Assembly: GCF_948472415.1 (NCBI RefSeq)
Contig: NZ_OX419519.1
Coordinates: 682,001 to 746,000, forward strand
Direction of reading: 5' to 3'
DNA length: 64,000 nucleotides
Source: Kitasatospora fiedleri
GTDB lineage: Bacteria > Actinomycetota > Actinomycetes > Streptomycetales > Streptomycetaceae
The notes below the pieces were generated by a model, which was given only the letters and a program-made list of their open reading frames with translations, was not told the DNA's origin and did not search any database. Of the stretch, positions 32,703 through 41,688 are shown piece by piece (the first letter of the stretch is position 1; every line of letters starts with the position of its first letter). The position numbers were made by a program, and so were the translations under genes.

Positions 32703-34070
32703 TCAGGCCGTGGCGGCGGCGGTCGCGGCGCCGCGGGCCCGCAGGTCGCGGCCGGCCCGGCGCAGCAGCATCGAGTCGCGGATCTCGCCGGAGCGCACGG
32801 CCAGCGTGGAGAGCAGCGAGGAGGTGATGCCGTGGGTGTGCTCGGTGCCGCCCTGGAGGTAGATGCCGACGTCGAGGCGGTCGTCGGTGAGCACCCGGTG
32901 GTCGCGGTCGACCCGCAGCCGGCCCTGCTCGTCGGTGCGGCAGGCGGCGGCGAGCTGCTCGCCGAGCAGTTCGCGCGGGTCGACGTGGGTGTACCCGGTG
33001 GCGAGCACCACCGCGTCGCACTCCAGGACCTGCTCGCGGCCGGTGGTCAGCGAGCGGACATGCGCCCGGGCGCCGTCGGGGCCCTCCTCGGCGGCGGTCA
33101 GCCGGGTGGCGTTCAGGATCCGCAGGCGCTCGTGCCCGGCGACCTTCTCCTGGTAGGCGGTGCGGTACAGCGCCTCGATCAGTTCGCCGTCCACCACCGA
33201 GTAGTTGGTGTTGGCGTGCTGGGCCAGCAGGGTCCGCTTGGCGATCTCGGGCGCGGCGTAGAACTCGTCCACGGCCGACGGGTCGAAGATCCGGTTGGCG
33301 AACGGGCTGTCGTCGGCGGGGCTGTAGCCGTACCGGGTGAGGACGGCGCAGACCTCCGCCTCGGGGAAGGTGCGGTGCAGGAACTCGACGGCCTCGGCGG
33401 CGGACTGCCCGGCGCCGACCACGGCGATCCGCCGGTGCTTGAGCGGGCGCTGCGCCAACTCCGGTGCGCGCAGCAGCAGGTCGCGGGTGTGCCAGAGGTG
33501 CGCGCCGGTGCGGACGCCCTCGGGCAGCCGGGGGGTGAGGCCGGTGCCGACCGCGATGTTGCGGGCCTGGCGCACCCGGCGGTCGCCGCCGCCGAGGGCC
33601 TCGGAGACCACCTCGACCCGCTCGGTGCGGCCGTCGGGCCCGGTGACCGGGCGGATGCCGGTGACGGTGCGGGCGTAGCCGACCCGGTCGGCGAACTCGG
33701 CGGCGCACCACTCGAAGTAGTCGTGGAACTCGAGCCGGGTCGGGTAGAAGGTCTTCAGGTTGATGAAGTCGGCGAGCCGGCCGCGCTCCTGGAGGTAGGA
33801 CAGGAAGGTGAAGCGGCTGCGCGGGTCGCGCTGGGTGACCAGGTCCTTGAGGAAGGAGACCTGCATGGTCGCGCCGTCCAGCAGCATGCCCCGGTGCCAG
33901 CCGAAGCCCTCCTGGCGCTCCAGGAAGCTGGCCCGCAGCGGGGGTTCGCCGGCGGACCGGTTGTGGTCGTCGACCGCGATCGCGAGGGCGAGGTTGGCGG
34001 GGCCGAAGCCTATGCCGACCAGGTCGTCGACATCCCCGTCCGTGCGGACCGCCTCGTTCTCCAGCGACAT
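32703..34070 (-). CDS. L-ornithine N5-monooxygenase
   Basis: A 455-residue flavin N-hydroxylase of the PvdA/SidA family. It has the FAD motif GIGFGPANLALA near residue 18, the substrate/FAD-adjacent MQVSFLKDLVTQRDPRS segment, the NADPH motif GAGQSAAE mid-protein, and the family ATGYTHVDP motif in the C-terminal third. It would turn ornithine into N5-hydroxyornithine for modules 5 and 6. I choose ATG 34070, which has AGGGAAGG about 7 nt upstream; an ATG at 34124 would add a poorly conserved 18-residue leader. An iron box at 34136 precedes the gene. Frame intact. Downstream in the same run are the aryl carrier and the binding protein. Confidence 0.95.
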   Translation of the reverse strand: MSLENEAVRTDGDVDDLVGIGFGPANLALAIAVDDHNRSAGEPPLRASFLERQEGFGWHRGMLLDGATMQVSFLKDLVTQRDPRSRFTFLSYLQERGRLADFINLKTFYPTRLEFHDYFEWCAAEFADRVGYARTVTGIRPVTGPDGRTERVEVVSEALGGGDRRVRQARNIAVGTGLTPRLPEGVRTGAHLWHTRDLLLRAPELAQRPLKHRRIAVVGAGQSAAEAVEFLHRTFPEAEVCAVLTRYGYSPADDSPFANRIFDPSAVDEFYAAPEIAKRTLLAQHANTNYSVVDGELIEALYRTAYQEKVAGHERLRILNATRLTAAEEGPDGARAHVRSLTTGREQVLECDAVVLATGYTHVDPRELLGEQLAAACRTDEQGRLRVDRDHRVLTDDRLDVGIYLQGGTEHTHGITSSLLSTLAVRSGEIRDSMLLRRAGRDLRARGAATAAATA

Positions 34071-34135
34071 GCGCGTCCTTCCCTCTTCCCGGTACCGGTG
34101 CGGTGGGGGCGGGTGGACCCGCACCCCCTTTTTAC

Positions 34136-34154
34136 TTTGGTAAGGCTTACCTAA
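34136..34154 (-). promoter_or_regulatory. Iron box upstream of ornithine hydroxylase
   Basis: TTTGGTAAGGCTTACCTAA matches the iron-box consensus at 16 of 19 positions, with the near-palindrome GGTAAGGCTTACC. It is 66 nt before the hydroxylase ATG and just downstream of the kinase-paralogue stop, so the hydroxylase unit likely has its own iron-controlled promoter. Confidence 0.85.
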
Positions 34155-34184
34155 CTTCTCTTACCGCGGGCGGCTGAGTCAAGT

Positions 34185-35216
34185 TCAGTCCGCGCCGCGG
34201 CCAGCGCCTTTGCCCGCGGGCCAGCGGCCGGCGAGCACCGCGCCCGCGCCCGAACCCGCGTCGGCGACCACCTCCGCGCCCGCCTCCGGGCCGCGGACCA
34301 CCCGGGTGCCGGGCGCGGCCGGGCCGAACGCCCGCAGCACCGCGTCGGGCTCCCGCCCGTCCAGCACCCGCACCTCGCCGACCCCGGCGCGCAGCGCCGC
34401 CAGACAGGCCGCCATCTTGGGCACCATGCCGCCCGCCAGCCCGGGCAGCATCCGGGCCAGCTCACCGGCCGTCAGCTGCCCGATCGGGCCGCCCTGCGGG
34501 GGCCAACTCCGGTACAGGCCGGGCACGTCGGTGAGCATCAGCAGCGCCCGCGCGCCGAGCGCCCCGGCCACCGCGGCGGCGGCCGTGTCGGCGTTCACGT
34601 TGTAGACGGCGCCGTCGGAGCGGTCGGCGGCGGGGGCGATCGAGGAGAGCACCGGAATCCGGCCGTCCGCGAGCAGGGCGTCCAGCAGCCCGGTGCGCAC
34701 CTCGGCGACCTCGCCGACCCGGCCCAGGTCGACCCGCCGCCCGTCCGCCCGGCCCCAGCGGCGGACCGCCGCCAGGGTGCCGGCGTCCTCGCCGGTCAGG
34801 CCGACGGCGAACGGGCCCTGCGCGTTGAGCAGGCCGACCAGTTCGCGCTGCACCCGTCCGGCCAGCACCATCCGGACCTCGTCCATCACCTCGGGCGTGG
34901 TGACCCGCAGCCCGCCCGCGAACGGCGCGCTCACGCCGATCCGGCTCAGGTGCGCGTCGATCTGCGGGCCGCCGCCGTGCACCACCACCGGGCGCAGTCC
35001 GGCGTACCGCAGCAGCACCACGGAGCGGGCGAAGGACGCCTTCAACTCCCGGTCCACCATGGCGTTCCCGCCGAACTTCAGCACCACGGTCGCGCCCCGG
35101 TGGGCCCGCAGGCCGGCCAGGCAGGACAGCAGGTCGGGGCCCGGCTCCGGGCCCCGTCCGGGCCTCGGCCCCGAGTCCTTCCCCGAGTCCGACGACTCCG
35201 CACACAGTCCGGCCAC
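34185..35216 (-). CDS. N-acetylglutamate kinase paralogue (ArgB-like), cluster-associated
   Basis: A 343-residue amino-acid kinase. ArgB motifs are all present: VLKFGGNAM (phosphate/Lys), VVHGGGPQI (substrate glycines), [41 protein letters not shown] and [11 protein letters not shown] (ATP site), then GGMVPKM. It phosphorylates N-acetylglutamate in ornithine synthesis. It is longer than usual ArgB (about 290-310), with a Pro/Gly-rich N-terminal stretch of about 35 residues and a C-terminal extension. No argC, argJ or argD accompanies it, unlike the housekeeping operon. An iron box 38 nt upstream and its place beside the ornithine hydroxylase point to iron-controlled ornithine supply for the siderophore. 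Confidence 0.92.
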   Translation of the reverse strand: MAGLCAESSDSGKDSGPRPGRGPEPGPDLLSCLAGLRAHRGATVVLKFGGNAMVDRELKASFARSVVLLRYAGLRPVVVHGGGPQIDAHLSRIGVSAPFAGGLRVTTPEVMDEVRMVLAGRVQRELVGLLNAQGPFAVGLTGEDAGTLAAVRRWGRADGRRVDLGRVGEVAEVRTGLLDALLADGRIPVLSSIAPAADRSDGAVYNVNADTAAAAVAGALGARALLMLTDVPGLYRSWPPQGGPIGQLTAGELARMLPGLAGGMVPKMAACLAALRAGVGEVRVLDGREPDAVLRAFGPAAPGTRVVRGPEAGAEVVADAGSGAGAVLAGRWPAGKGAGRGAD

Positions 35217-35253
35217 CGCTCGCCTCCCACGCTCCTAGCGCCACCCCGGTCAG

Positions 35254-35272
35254 TTAGGCAAGGGTTACCTTA
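35254..35272 (-). promoter_or_regulatory. Iron box upstream of ArgB-like gene
   Basis: TTAGGCAAGGGTTACCTTA matches the iron-box consensus at 14 of 19 positions and keeps the outer TTAGG and ACC half-site cores. It lies 38 nt upstream of the kinase-paralogue start in the divergent region shared with the GH16 glucanase gene. Confidence 0.72.
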
Positions 35273-35327
35273 CATGTCGTCCGGACCGCTGCCCAGCACG
35301 CCTCGGTGGGGCACCCGGCACCCTCGA

Positions 35328-35339
35328 GAGAGCGCTCTC
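35328..35339. promoter_or_regulatory. LacI-type palindromic operator, distal copy
   Basis: Perfect palindrome GAGAGCGCTCTC with flanking A on the right, the centre-CG dyad typical of LacI-family sugar-responsive operators in streptomycetes (compare the CebR box TGGGAGCGCTCCCA). An identical site lies 161 bp downstream; together they bracket the glucanase promoter. Confidence 0.75.
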
Positions 35340-35429
35340 ACAGGTCTCTGTCCGGCCAACCGGCGTCAGTCTCCAAGTCCTGAACGCCAGTTCCCGCCGA
35401 AGCTCGGGAAAATCGGCCGTTCTTTGACG

Positions 35430-35458
35430 TTGCCATGCCGATATCCCGTCCGTACGAT
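35430..35458 (+). promoter_or_regulatory. Predicted sigma-70-type promoter of the GH16 gene
   Basis: TTGCCA (35430-35435) and TACGAT (35453-35458) are spaced by 17 nt, placing the start of transcription near 35465 and the proximal operator at about +25 to +36. Inferred from sequence only. Confidence 0.5.
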
Positions 35459-35488
35459 TCAGGCCAACCGGCGGAGGCGCCCGCCGCA

Positions 35489-35500
35489 GAGAGCGCTCTC
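35489..35500. promoter_or_regulatory. LacI-type palindromic operator, proximal copy
   Basis: Second identical GAGAGCGCTCTC, located 4 nt before the AAAGGA ribosome-binding site of the glucanase gene. Its position downstream of the predicted promoter would let a bound repressor block elongation, or loop with the distal copy. Confidence 0.8.
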
Positions 35501-35517
35501 AGACAAAGGATTCCTCC

Positions 35518-36801
35518 ATGGCTGCTGCCACCCGCACGCGCCGTTGGTCCCTCGGCGGATTCGTGCTCCTCGTCGCCACCACCCTGGTGGCCGCCGCGCC
35601 GTTCGGCACCTCCCCACCGGTGCCGCCCGGGCCGCCGTCGTCGCCCGGCCGCCGCCCCGGTGGCCGCCGGCAGCTGGGGCGACGACTTCGACGGACCGGC
35701 CGGCTCGGCCGTCGACCCCGCCAAGTGGACGCTGGAGACCGGCGGTTCGGGCAACGGCAACCACGAGTTGCAGTACTACACGGCGGGCGCCGCGAACGCC
35801 GCGCTGGACGGCCAGGGCCACCTGGTGATCACCGCCAAGCGCAACTCCGACCCGGGCCTGTCCTGTTGGTACGGCACCTGCCAGTACACCTCGGCCCGGC
35901 TGAACACCGCCCGCACCTTCACCCAGGCGTACGGGCACTTCGAGTCCCGGATCAAGATCCCGCGCGGGCAGGGCATCTGGCCCGCCTTCTGGATGCTCGG
36001 CAACGACCTCTCCACCGCGGGCTGGCCCACCAGCGGCGAGCTCGACGTCATGGAGAACATCGGCCGCGAACCGGGCACCGTGCACGGCACCATCCACGGT
36101 CCCGGCTACTCCGGCGCGGGCGGCATCGGCGCCCCGTACAGCCTGCCCGGCGGGCAGTCCTTCGCCGACGCCTTCCACACCTTCGCCGTCGACTGGAGCC
36201 CCACCGCGATCACCTGGTCCGTGGACGGCACCGCCTACCAGACCCGCACCCCGCCGACCTCGGCGGCAACCGCTGGGTCTTCGACCACCCGTTCTTCGTG
36301 ATCCTCAACCTCGCGGTCGGCGGCGACTGGCCCGGCAACCCGACGGCTCCTCCACCTACCCGCAGACCATGACCGTCGACTACGTGCACACCACCACCTG
36401 GGGCGGCAGCACCGGCGGCACCTCCACCGGCCGGGATCACCGGCCCGGCGGCATGTGCGTGGACGTGGCGGGCGGCTCCAGCGCCGACAGCACCCCGTCC
36501 AACTGCACAACTGCACCGGCGCCGCCGCCCAGCAGTGGACCGTCGGCAGCGACGGCACCGTCCGCGCCCTCGGCAAGTGCCTGGACGTCGCCGCCGCCTC
36601 CCACAACGACGGCGCGGCGATCCAGCTCTACACCTGCAACGGCACCAGCGCCCAGCAGTGGACCCACCGCTCCGGCAACGACTTCCTCAACCCCGGCTCC
36701 GGCAAGTGCCTGGACTCCCCGAACGGCTCCGCCGCCGACGGCACCCGGCTCCAGCTGTGGACCTGCAACGGCTCCGCCGCGCAGAAGTGGACGCTCGCTG
36801 A
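35518..36801 (+). CDS. Secreted GH16 beta-1,3-glucanase with ricin-type (CBM13) domain (frameshifted)
   Basis: An N-terminal signal peptide (RTRRWSLGGFVLLVATTLVAAA) precedes a GH16 catalytic domain. The domain begins DDFDGPAGSAVDPAKW and carries the catalytic loop GELDVMENIG, the ExDxxE arrangement of laminarinases, plus GTVHGTIHGPGYSG and VDWSPTAITWSVDG. A three-repeat ricin-B/CBM13 lectin follows (GKCLDVA, GKCLDSPNG, QLWTCNGSAAQKWTLA). It should cut beta-1,3-glucan of fungal or plant walls outside the cell. Frames change near 35650, 36262, 36345, 36450 and 36510. A last missing C before the TGA at 36799 would give the expected end WTLA. ATG 35518 has AAAGGA 7 nt upstream. Confidence 0.9.
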
Positions 36802-37007
36802 CGCCCGATCAGCCCTGAACCGGTTCACTCGCCGGCACCCCGGCACCCGACCACGGGCCGTCCCCCACCGGCCCCTTCCCCGCGCGGCCGGCCGCGTCCG
36901 GCACCTACCGCCGGCCGGCCGCGCCCCTCACCGCACCACCGCACCGCACCGCACCACCCACGCGTCCCTTCCTCCCCTCCCCCCGCCCGAGAGGACTCCC
37001 CCACGCC

Positions 37008-38678
37008 ATGACGCACCGCCCCCCGGCGAAGCTCTCCCGCCGCACCCTGCTGGCCGCCGCCACCCTCGCCCTGCCGCCGGCTACCTGGCGTTCGCGGCGG
37101 CGAGGCCCAGGCGCAGACCCCGGCGACCCTGGCGCTCGACCTCGCCAACACCACCGGCAACAACACCGGTCTACGCCTACGTGGTCGGCCGCGACCCGGC
37201 GGCCGGCGGCGGCTGGGCCTTCCTCCAGTCCAACGGCTCCAGCCTGTACCACCGCGCCGAACCCGGCCAACGACCAGACGCCGCTGGGCGTGGACTGCGC
37301 GATCGCGCTGAACGCCTCGGGGGCCGCGCCGCGCCGGGTGACGCTGCCGCACCTGGACAGCGGGCGGATCTACTTCTCGGTCGGCGCCAAGCTGACCTTC
37401 CTGATGAACCGCGGCGGCGCCTGGCCCTGCCTCGGTGGTCAACCCGAGCGACCCGAACATCGACGTCCGGCACGACTTCTGCGAATTCACCTTCAACAAC
37501 GACCAGTTGTTCGGCAACATCACCTTCGTCGACATGGTCTGCCTGCCGATCGCCTTCCAGCTGGAGGTCTCCGGCGGCGCCACCCAGACGGTGCGCGCGC
37601 CTGCCCTCCGACGGCCTGGCCCGGGTCGCGTCCGCGCTGCGCGCCCAGTCCTCCGCCGACGGCTCGGACTGGAGCAAGCTGGTCGTCAACCGCGGCGGCG
37701 GCGACCTGCGGGTGCTCGCCCCGAACCTGGCGATCCGCGGGCAACAGCGCCCTGTTCAGCGGGTACTTCGAGCCCTACGTCGACCAGGTGTGGAGCAAGT
37801 ACGCGAGCACCGACCTGCGGATCGACACCCAGTACACCTGGGGCGCGTTCACCGGCCGGGTCAGCGGCAACACGCTCACCTTCCCCGGCGCCGGGTCCTT
37901 CGCCAAGCCGTCCACGCTGGCGATCTTCTCTGCAGCGACGCGCCGTTCACCACCGGCAACGACCTGATGGGCAACCTGAGCGCCCGGCTGGCCGCCGCGT
38001 TCAACCGCACCACGCTGCTCAGCAACCCCAACCAGCCCACCGGCGAGAACCCGGCCGCGTTCTACACCCAGGCCCGCACCAACCACTACGCCCGAATCCT
38101 GCACTCCACCACGCCCGACGGCCTCGGCTACGCCTTCCCGTACGACGACGTCCACCCGGCGGGCGTCGACTTCGAGGGCAAGGTGCAGTCCGGCAGCCCC
38201 ACCCGCTGGGTGATCACCGTCGGCGGCCTGGCGGGCGGCGGTGGCGGCAGCACACCACCGCCGCCGAGCGGGGGCGGCAGCGCGTTCGCCACCGTGCAGG
38301 CCGAGTCGTACACCGCGCAGTCCGGCGCCCAGACCGAGACGTGCTCCGACACCGCGGCGGCACGGACGTCGGCTGGCTGTCCAACGGCGACTGGCTGCGC
38401 TACTCGCTGGACTTCGGCTCCGCCGGCGCCACCCGGATCGACGCCCGGGTCGCCTCCGGCGCCGCGGCCGGCGTCAGCGGCCTGGTCCAGGTCCGCCTGG
38501 GCAGCCCCACCGCGACCCGGTCGGCAGCTTCGCCGTCGGCAACACCGGCGGCTGGCAGACCTGGACGACCGTCCCGGCCGACCTGAGCCGGATCACCGGG
38601 TCCCAGACGGTCTACCTGACCTTCAGCAGCGGCCAGCCCGCCGACTTCGTCAACCTCAACTGGTTCAAGTTCTCCTGA
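37008..38678 (+). CDS. Secreted GH64 beta-1,3-glucanase with CBM6 domain (frameshifted)
   Basis: A twin-arginine signal (KLSRRTLLAAATLALP) is followed by a GH64 laminaripentaose-producing glucanase. Recognisable blocks include DPNIDVRHDFCEFTFNN and GNITFVDMVCLPIAFQL, which carry the Glu and Asp expected at the active site, and FSGYFEPYVDQVWSKYA. A Gly/Pro linker (GGGGGSTPPPP) leads to a CBM6 (QAESYTAQSGAQTE, DVGWLSNGDWLRY, GGWQTWTTV, YLTFSSG, FVNLNWFKFS). At least nine frame switches between 37078 and 38520 each look like a one-base loss or gain with the protein preserved, for instance ACCGGTC for the ACCGTC that encodes TV near 37168. GAGAGG lies about 12 nt before the ATG. It follows the GH16 gene in the same direction. 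Confidence 0.88.
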
Positions 38679-38689
38679 CGCCCGGAGCG

Positions 38690-38736
38690 GCGCGGTGCGG
38701 GGACGGCCCGTCTCGGAGGCCGTCCCCGCACCGCGC
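38690..38736. terminator. Bidirectional terminator hairpin
   Basis: A perfect 19-bp stem (left arm GCGCGGTGCGGGGACGGCC) with a 9-nt loop, 12 nt after the GH64 stop and between converging genes. No U-tract, as usual in actinomycetes. Confidence 0.85.
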
Positions 38737-38805
38737 TACGCCGCCGCCCGTACGCCGCCGCCGTACGCCGCCGCCCGTACGCCGCCGCCCGTACGCCGCC
38801 GCCCC
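38737..38805. repeat. Five tandem copies of a 14-nt unit
   Basis: Units of TACGCCGCCGCCCG start at 38737, 38751 (one C short), 38764, 38778 and 38792. The array fills the gap between the terminator hairpin and the MFS gene stop. Function unknown; its length may vary between strains or be misassembled. Confidence 0.85.
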
Positions 38806-38809
38806 GGCG

Positions 38810-40306
38810 TCAGGTGCCGGCGTCGGCCCGTTCGACCTGGCTGAGCGGCGCGGCCAGCGACTCCAGGCTGCGGCGTTCGGCCCGGACGCCGAGGAACGCC
38901 TCGACCAGGCCCGCGGCCACCATCAGCGCCGCGCCGATGCAGAACGCCAGTGTCGCGTCGCCGACCTCGCCGCTGCTGACCAGGCCGTTGAAGAGCAGCG
39001 GCCCGGAGATGCCGCCCGCCGCCGTGCCGACCGCGTAGAAGAAGGCGATGCACAGCGCCCGGGTCTCCAGCGGGAAGATCTCGCTGACCGTCAGGTAGGC
39101 GGCGCTCGCCCCGGCGGAGGCGAAGACAGCACGACCGTCCAGCAGGCCGTCATGGTGGTGGCGCTCAGCGAGCCGTGGTCGAAGAGCCAGGCGGTGCCGA
39201 ACAGCAGCACGCCCGAGCCGATGTAGCTGCCCGCGATCATCGGTTTGCGGCCGACCGAGTCGAAGAAGTGGCCGAGCAGCACCGGCCCGAGGAAGTTGCC
39301 GACCGCGATCACCGCGAAGTAGTAGCCGGTCCGGCCGCCGGGACGTCGAAGAACTGGGTGAGGATCGCCGCGTACCCGAAGGTGATCGAGTTGTAGAGGA
39401 AGGACTGTCCGATGAACAGCGACAGGCCCAGGATCGTGCGGCGCGGGTAGGTGGAGACCAGGGTCCGGGCGATGGTGACGAAGCCGATCGGGCCGCGCTC
39501 GCGGATCGTGATCGGCGGCTCGTCCACCGGGGGCAGCGGCTTGCGGTCTCGCGCTCGACGATCGCCTCGGCCTCGGCGACGATCCGTTCCGCCTCCTCGC
39601 CCTGCCCGTGCGTGAACAGCCAGCGCGGGCTCTCCGGGACGTGCCGGCGCACCAGCAGGATGACCAGGCCGAGCACCACGCCGATGCCGAACGCCAGCCG
39701 CCAGCCGACGTCGGTGGCGAACAGCGAGGTGTTCAGCAGCAGGATGGAGGCGAACGCGCCGAGCGCGGCGCCGATCCAGAAGCTGCCGTTGACGATCAGG
39801 TCGATCCGGCCGCGCACCCGGGCCGGGATCAGTTCGTCGATCGCCGAGTTGATGGCGGCGTACTCGCCGCCGATGCCGAAGCCGGTGAAGAACCGGCAGA
39901 GGAAGAAGAACCAGGGCGTCCAGGACAGCGCGGTGATGCCGGTCGCGACCAGGTAGACGGCCAGGGTGAGCATGAACAGCTTCTTCCGGCCCAGCCGGTC
40001 GGTCAGCCAGCCGAAGAACAGCGCCCCGGTGCAGGCGCCCGCCACGTAGATCGCGGCGGCGACGGTGGTGACCTGGGCGCTGCTGATCGCGATGCCGCTG
40101 CCCGGCTCGGCCAGCCGGGCGGCCAGGTTGCCGACCACGGTGACTTCCAGGCCGTCCAGGATCCAGACGGTGCCCAGGCCGATCAGGATGCGCCAGTGCC
40201 AGGGTGACCAGGGGAGCCGGTCCAACCGGCCCGGGACGTCCGTCTCGACGGCTGTCGGGCCGTCCCCGGCGGCGGAAGCGGCGGTGCGGCGGTGCGGTGC
40301 GGACAT
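38810..40306 (-). CDS. MFS transporter of the sugar/aromatic-acid:H+ symporter type (frameshifted)
   Basis: A 12-TM major-facilitator protein. A cytosolic N-terminal tail is followed by TM1 and the loop 2-3 motif [13 protein letters not shown], then [17 protein letters not shown] in TM4-5, and PESPRWLF before the central loop, the signature of the sugar/metabolite symporter families. The C-terminal half contains [20 protein letters not shown]. Frames change near 39550, 39350 and 39130. ATG 40306 has GGAGG 8 nt upstream. It lies 105 nt downstream of the TPR-like gene, same direction, and converges on the glucanase pair, so import of a sugar breakdown product is possible, but the substrate is not evident. 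Confidence 0.85.
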   Translation of the reverse strand: MSAPHRRTAASAAGDGPTAVETDVPGRLDRLPWSPWHWRILIGLGTVWILDGLEVTVVGNLAARLAEPGSGIAISSAQVTTVAAAIYVAGACTGALFFGWLTDRLGRKKLFMLTLAVYLVATGITALSWTPWFFFLCRFFTGFGIGGEYAAINSAIDELIPARVRGRIDLIVNGSFWIGAALGAFASILLLNTSLFATDVGWRLAFGIGVVLGLVILLVRRHVPESPRWLFTHGQGEEAERIVAEAEAIVERETASRCPRWTSRRSRSASAARSASSPSPGPWSPPTRAARSWACRCSSDSPSSTTRSPSGTRRSSPSSSTSRRPDRLLLRGDRGRQLPRAGAARPLLRLGRPQTDDRGQLHRLGRAAVRHRLALRPRLAERHHHDGLLDGRAVFASAGASAAYLTVSEIFPLETRALCIAFFYAVGTAAGGISGPLLFNGLVSSGEVGDATLAFCIGAALMVAAGLVEAFLGVRAERRSLESLAAPLSQVERADAGT

Positions 40307-40411
40307 CTTCGACCTCCGTCGTCCGGCCGTGCGCCCGGGCGTCCGGGCGGGCCAGGGGCGCGTCTGCCCGGCGCCGCCCCCGGCACACCTCCGTGGTCGG
40401 CCCACCCACGA

Positions 40412-41426
40412 TCAGCCCACCCGGGTTGCCCCGGCGGCGCCGATCCGCTCCAGCAGCTCCGGGACGCCGGCCTGTCGGCGGTGCGGGCGGAAGGCCGGGG
40501 CCAGGTCGCGGGCCAGGGCGGCGCAGCGCGGGGAGCCGATCCGGGCGGCCAGGTCGAGGGACTCGGCGGTGGCGGCGAGGGCCTGTTCGACCTCGCCGGT
40601 GCGCAGGAGGGTGCGGGCCTGGTAGGCGAGGAAGACGCCGCGGGTCTTGCCCGGGCGGGCGGGAGCTGGGCCAGCCCCTCGGTGATCCGGGTGCGGGCGG
40701 CGGCGGGGTGGCCGAGGTCGAGCAGGCAGCCGCCGGAGTCGACGGCGAGGTCGGCGGGGCCCATCCAGGCGCACCAGGCGGGGGCCGGGTCGGGGGACGG
40801 GGTGGCGAGGGCGCGTTCGGCGGCGGCCAGGTCGCGCCGGCAGGCGGCCGGGTCGTGGCGGGCGGCGTGGGCGCGGGCCCGGCGGAGCAGCAGCAGGGCG
40901 CGGGCGGTGGGGTGGAGGGTGGCGGTGAGGGCGTAGTCGAGGCGGTCGGCGGCGGCCGCGGGCCGGCCGAGCCAGGTGGCCTGGTAGGCGGCGTCGGCGA
41001 GGACCCCGGCGGCGCGTTCGTGGTCGCCGGCGCGGTGGGCGGACTGGAGGGCGAGTTCCCACCGGCGTCCGGCGGCGGGGTGGCGGCCCTGGTCGAAGCG
41101 GTGCCAGCCGCTGGTGGTGGCGAGGGAGGCGGCCAGCCGGTGCAGCCGTCGGCCGGTGGGTTCGTCGTACCGGCCGGTGGTGATCAGGGTCCGGACGGTG
41201 GCGAGTTGGGCGTCCAGCAGGCGGGCGGACCGGCCGCGCTGCTCGGTGGGCAGGGCGGCCAGTCCGTGGCCGCCGCTCTCCAGCCAGGCGACGAACTCGG
41301 CGTCCACCCGGGTGCCGCCCAGCAGCATCCCAGCCGCCCGGGGTCGGTCGTCCCGCCGGGCCCGCCGGGTGCGGCCAGCGCGGCGAGCGAGGCCGCGCCG
41401 AACCCCACGAAACTGCGACGGTCCAC
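40412..41426 (-). CDS. TPR-like regulatory protein lacking a DNA-binding domain (frameshifted)
   Basis: About 338 codons starting at GTG 41426 with GGGAGG 6 nt upstream. The start VDRRSFVGFGAASLAALA resembles the segment that usually follows an XRE helix-turn-helix in streptomycete HTH-TPR regulators, but no helix-turn-helix is encoded. The rest is helical with TPR-like repeats rich in Ala/Arg/Leu (RAGDHERAAGVLADAAYQATWLGR; LRTGEVEQALAATAESLDLAARIGS). Frames switch near 41330 and 40660. It may be a stand-alone TPR adaptor. Function not identified; it precedes the MFS gene in the same direction. Confidence 0.7.
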
Positions 41427-41688
41427 GGCGCCTCCCGGTGCGTCTCGGCGTCCGCCCGGCCGGGGGCGTACGGGGTCCTCGCCCCCGCACCCTGCTCCGA
41501 CCGGGACGACGAGCGTACTGGCCGCCGGCCCCGCCGGGCACCGGTACCACCGGTATCGACCGCTCCCGACCGTTCCCGCCCCGTACCGACCGGACCTGCC
41601 CGGCTCGGACGGCAGCGCGCCGCCCCGCTGGACGGTGCGGGGCGGCGCGAATACAGGAAGGGGATCAGGCGGGGGCGGGCGGCGGGGG

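Noticed and set aside
23956..32862. Long + strand open frames (1,230 and 1,706 codons) opposite the first NRPS
   Set aside because: The translations are repetitive Gly/Gln/Ala/Val strings without any fold and mirror NRPS codons on the other strand.
36883..36896. The 14-bp palindrome CGCGGCCGGCCGCG between the glucanase genes as an operator
   Set aside because: Pure CG palindromes of this size arise easily at this base composition, and it does not resemble the GAGAGCGCTCTC sites.
35518..38678. Treating the two glucanase genes as pseudogenes because of many frame breaks
   Set aside because: Catalytic motifs and domain order are intact across every break, and similar breaks elsewhere are shown by internal repeats to be homopolymer errors.
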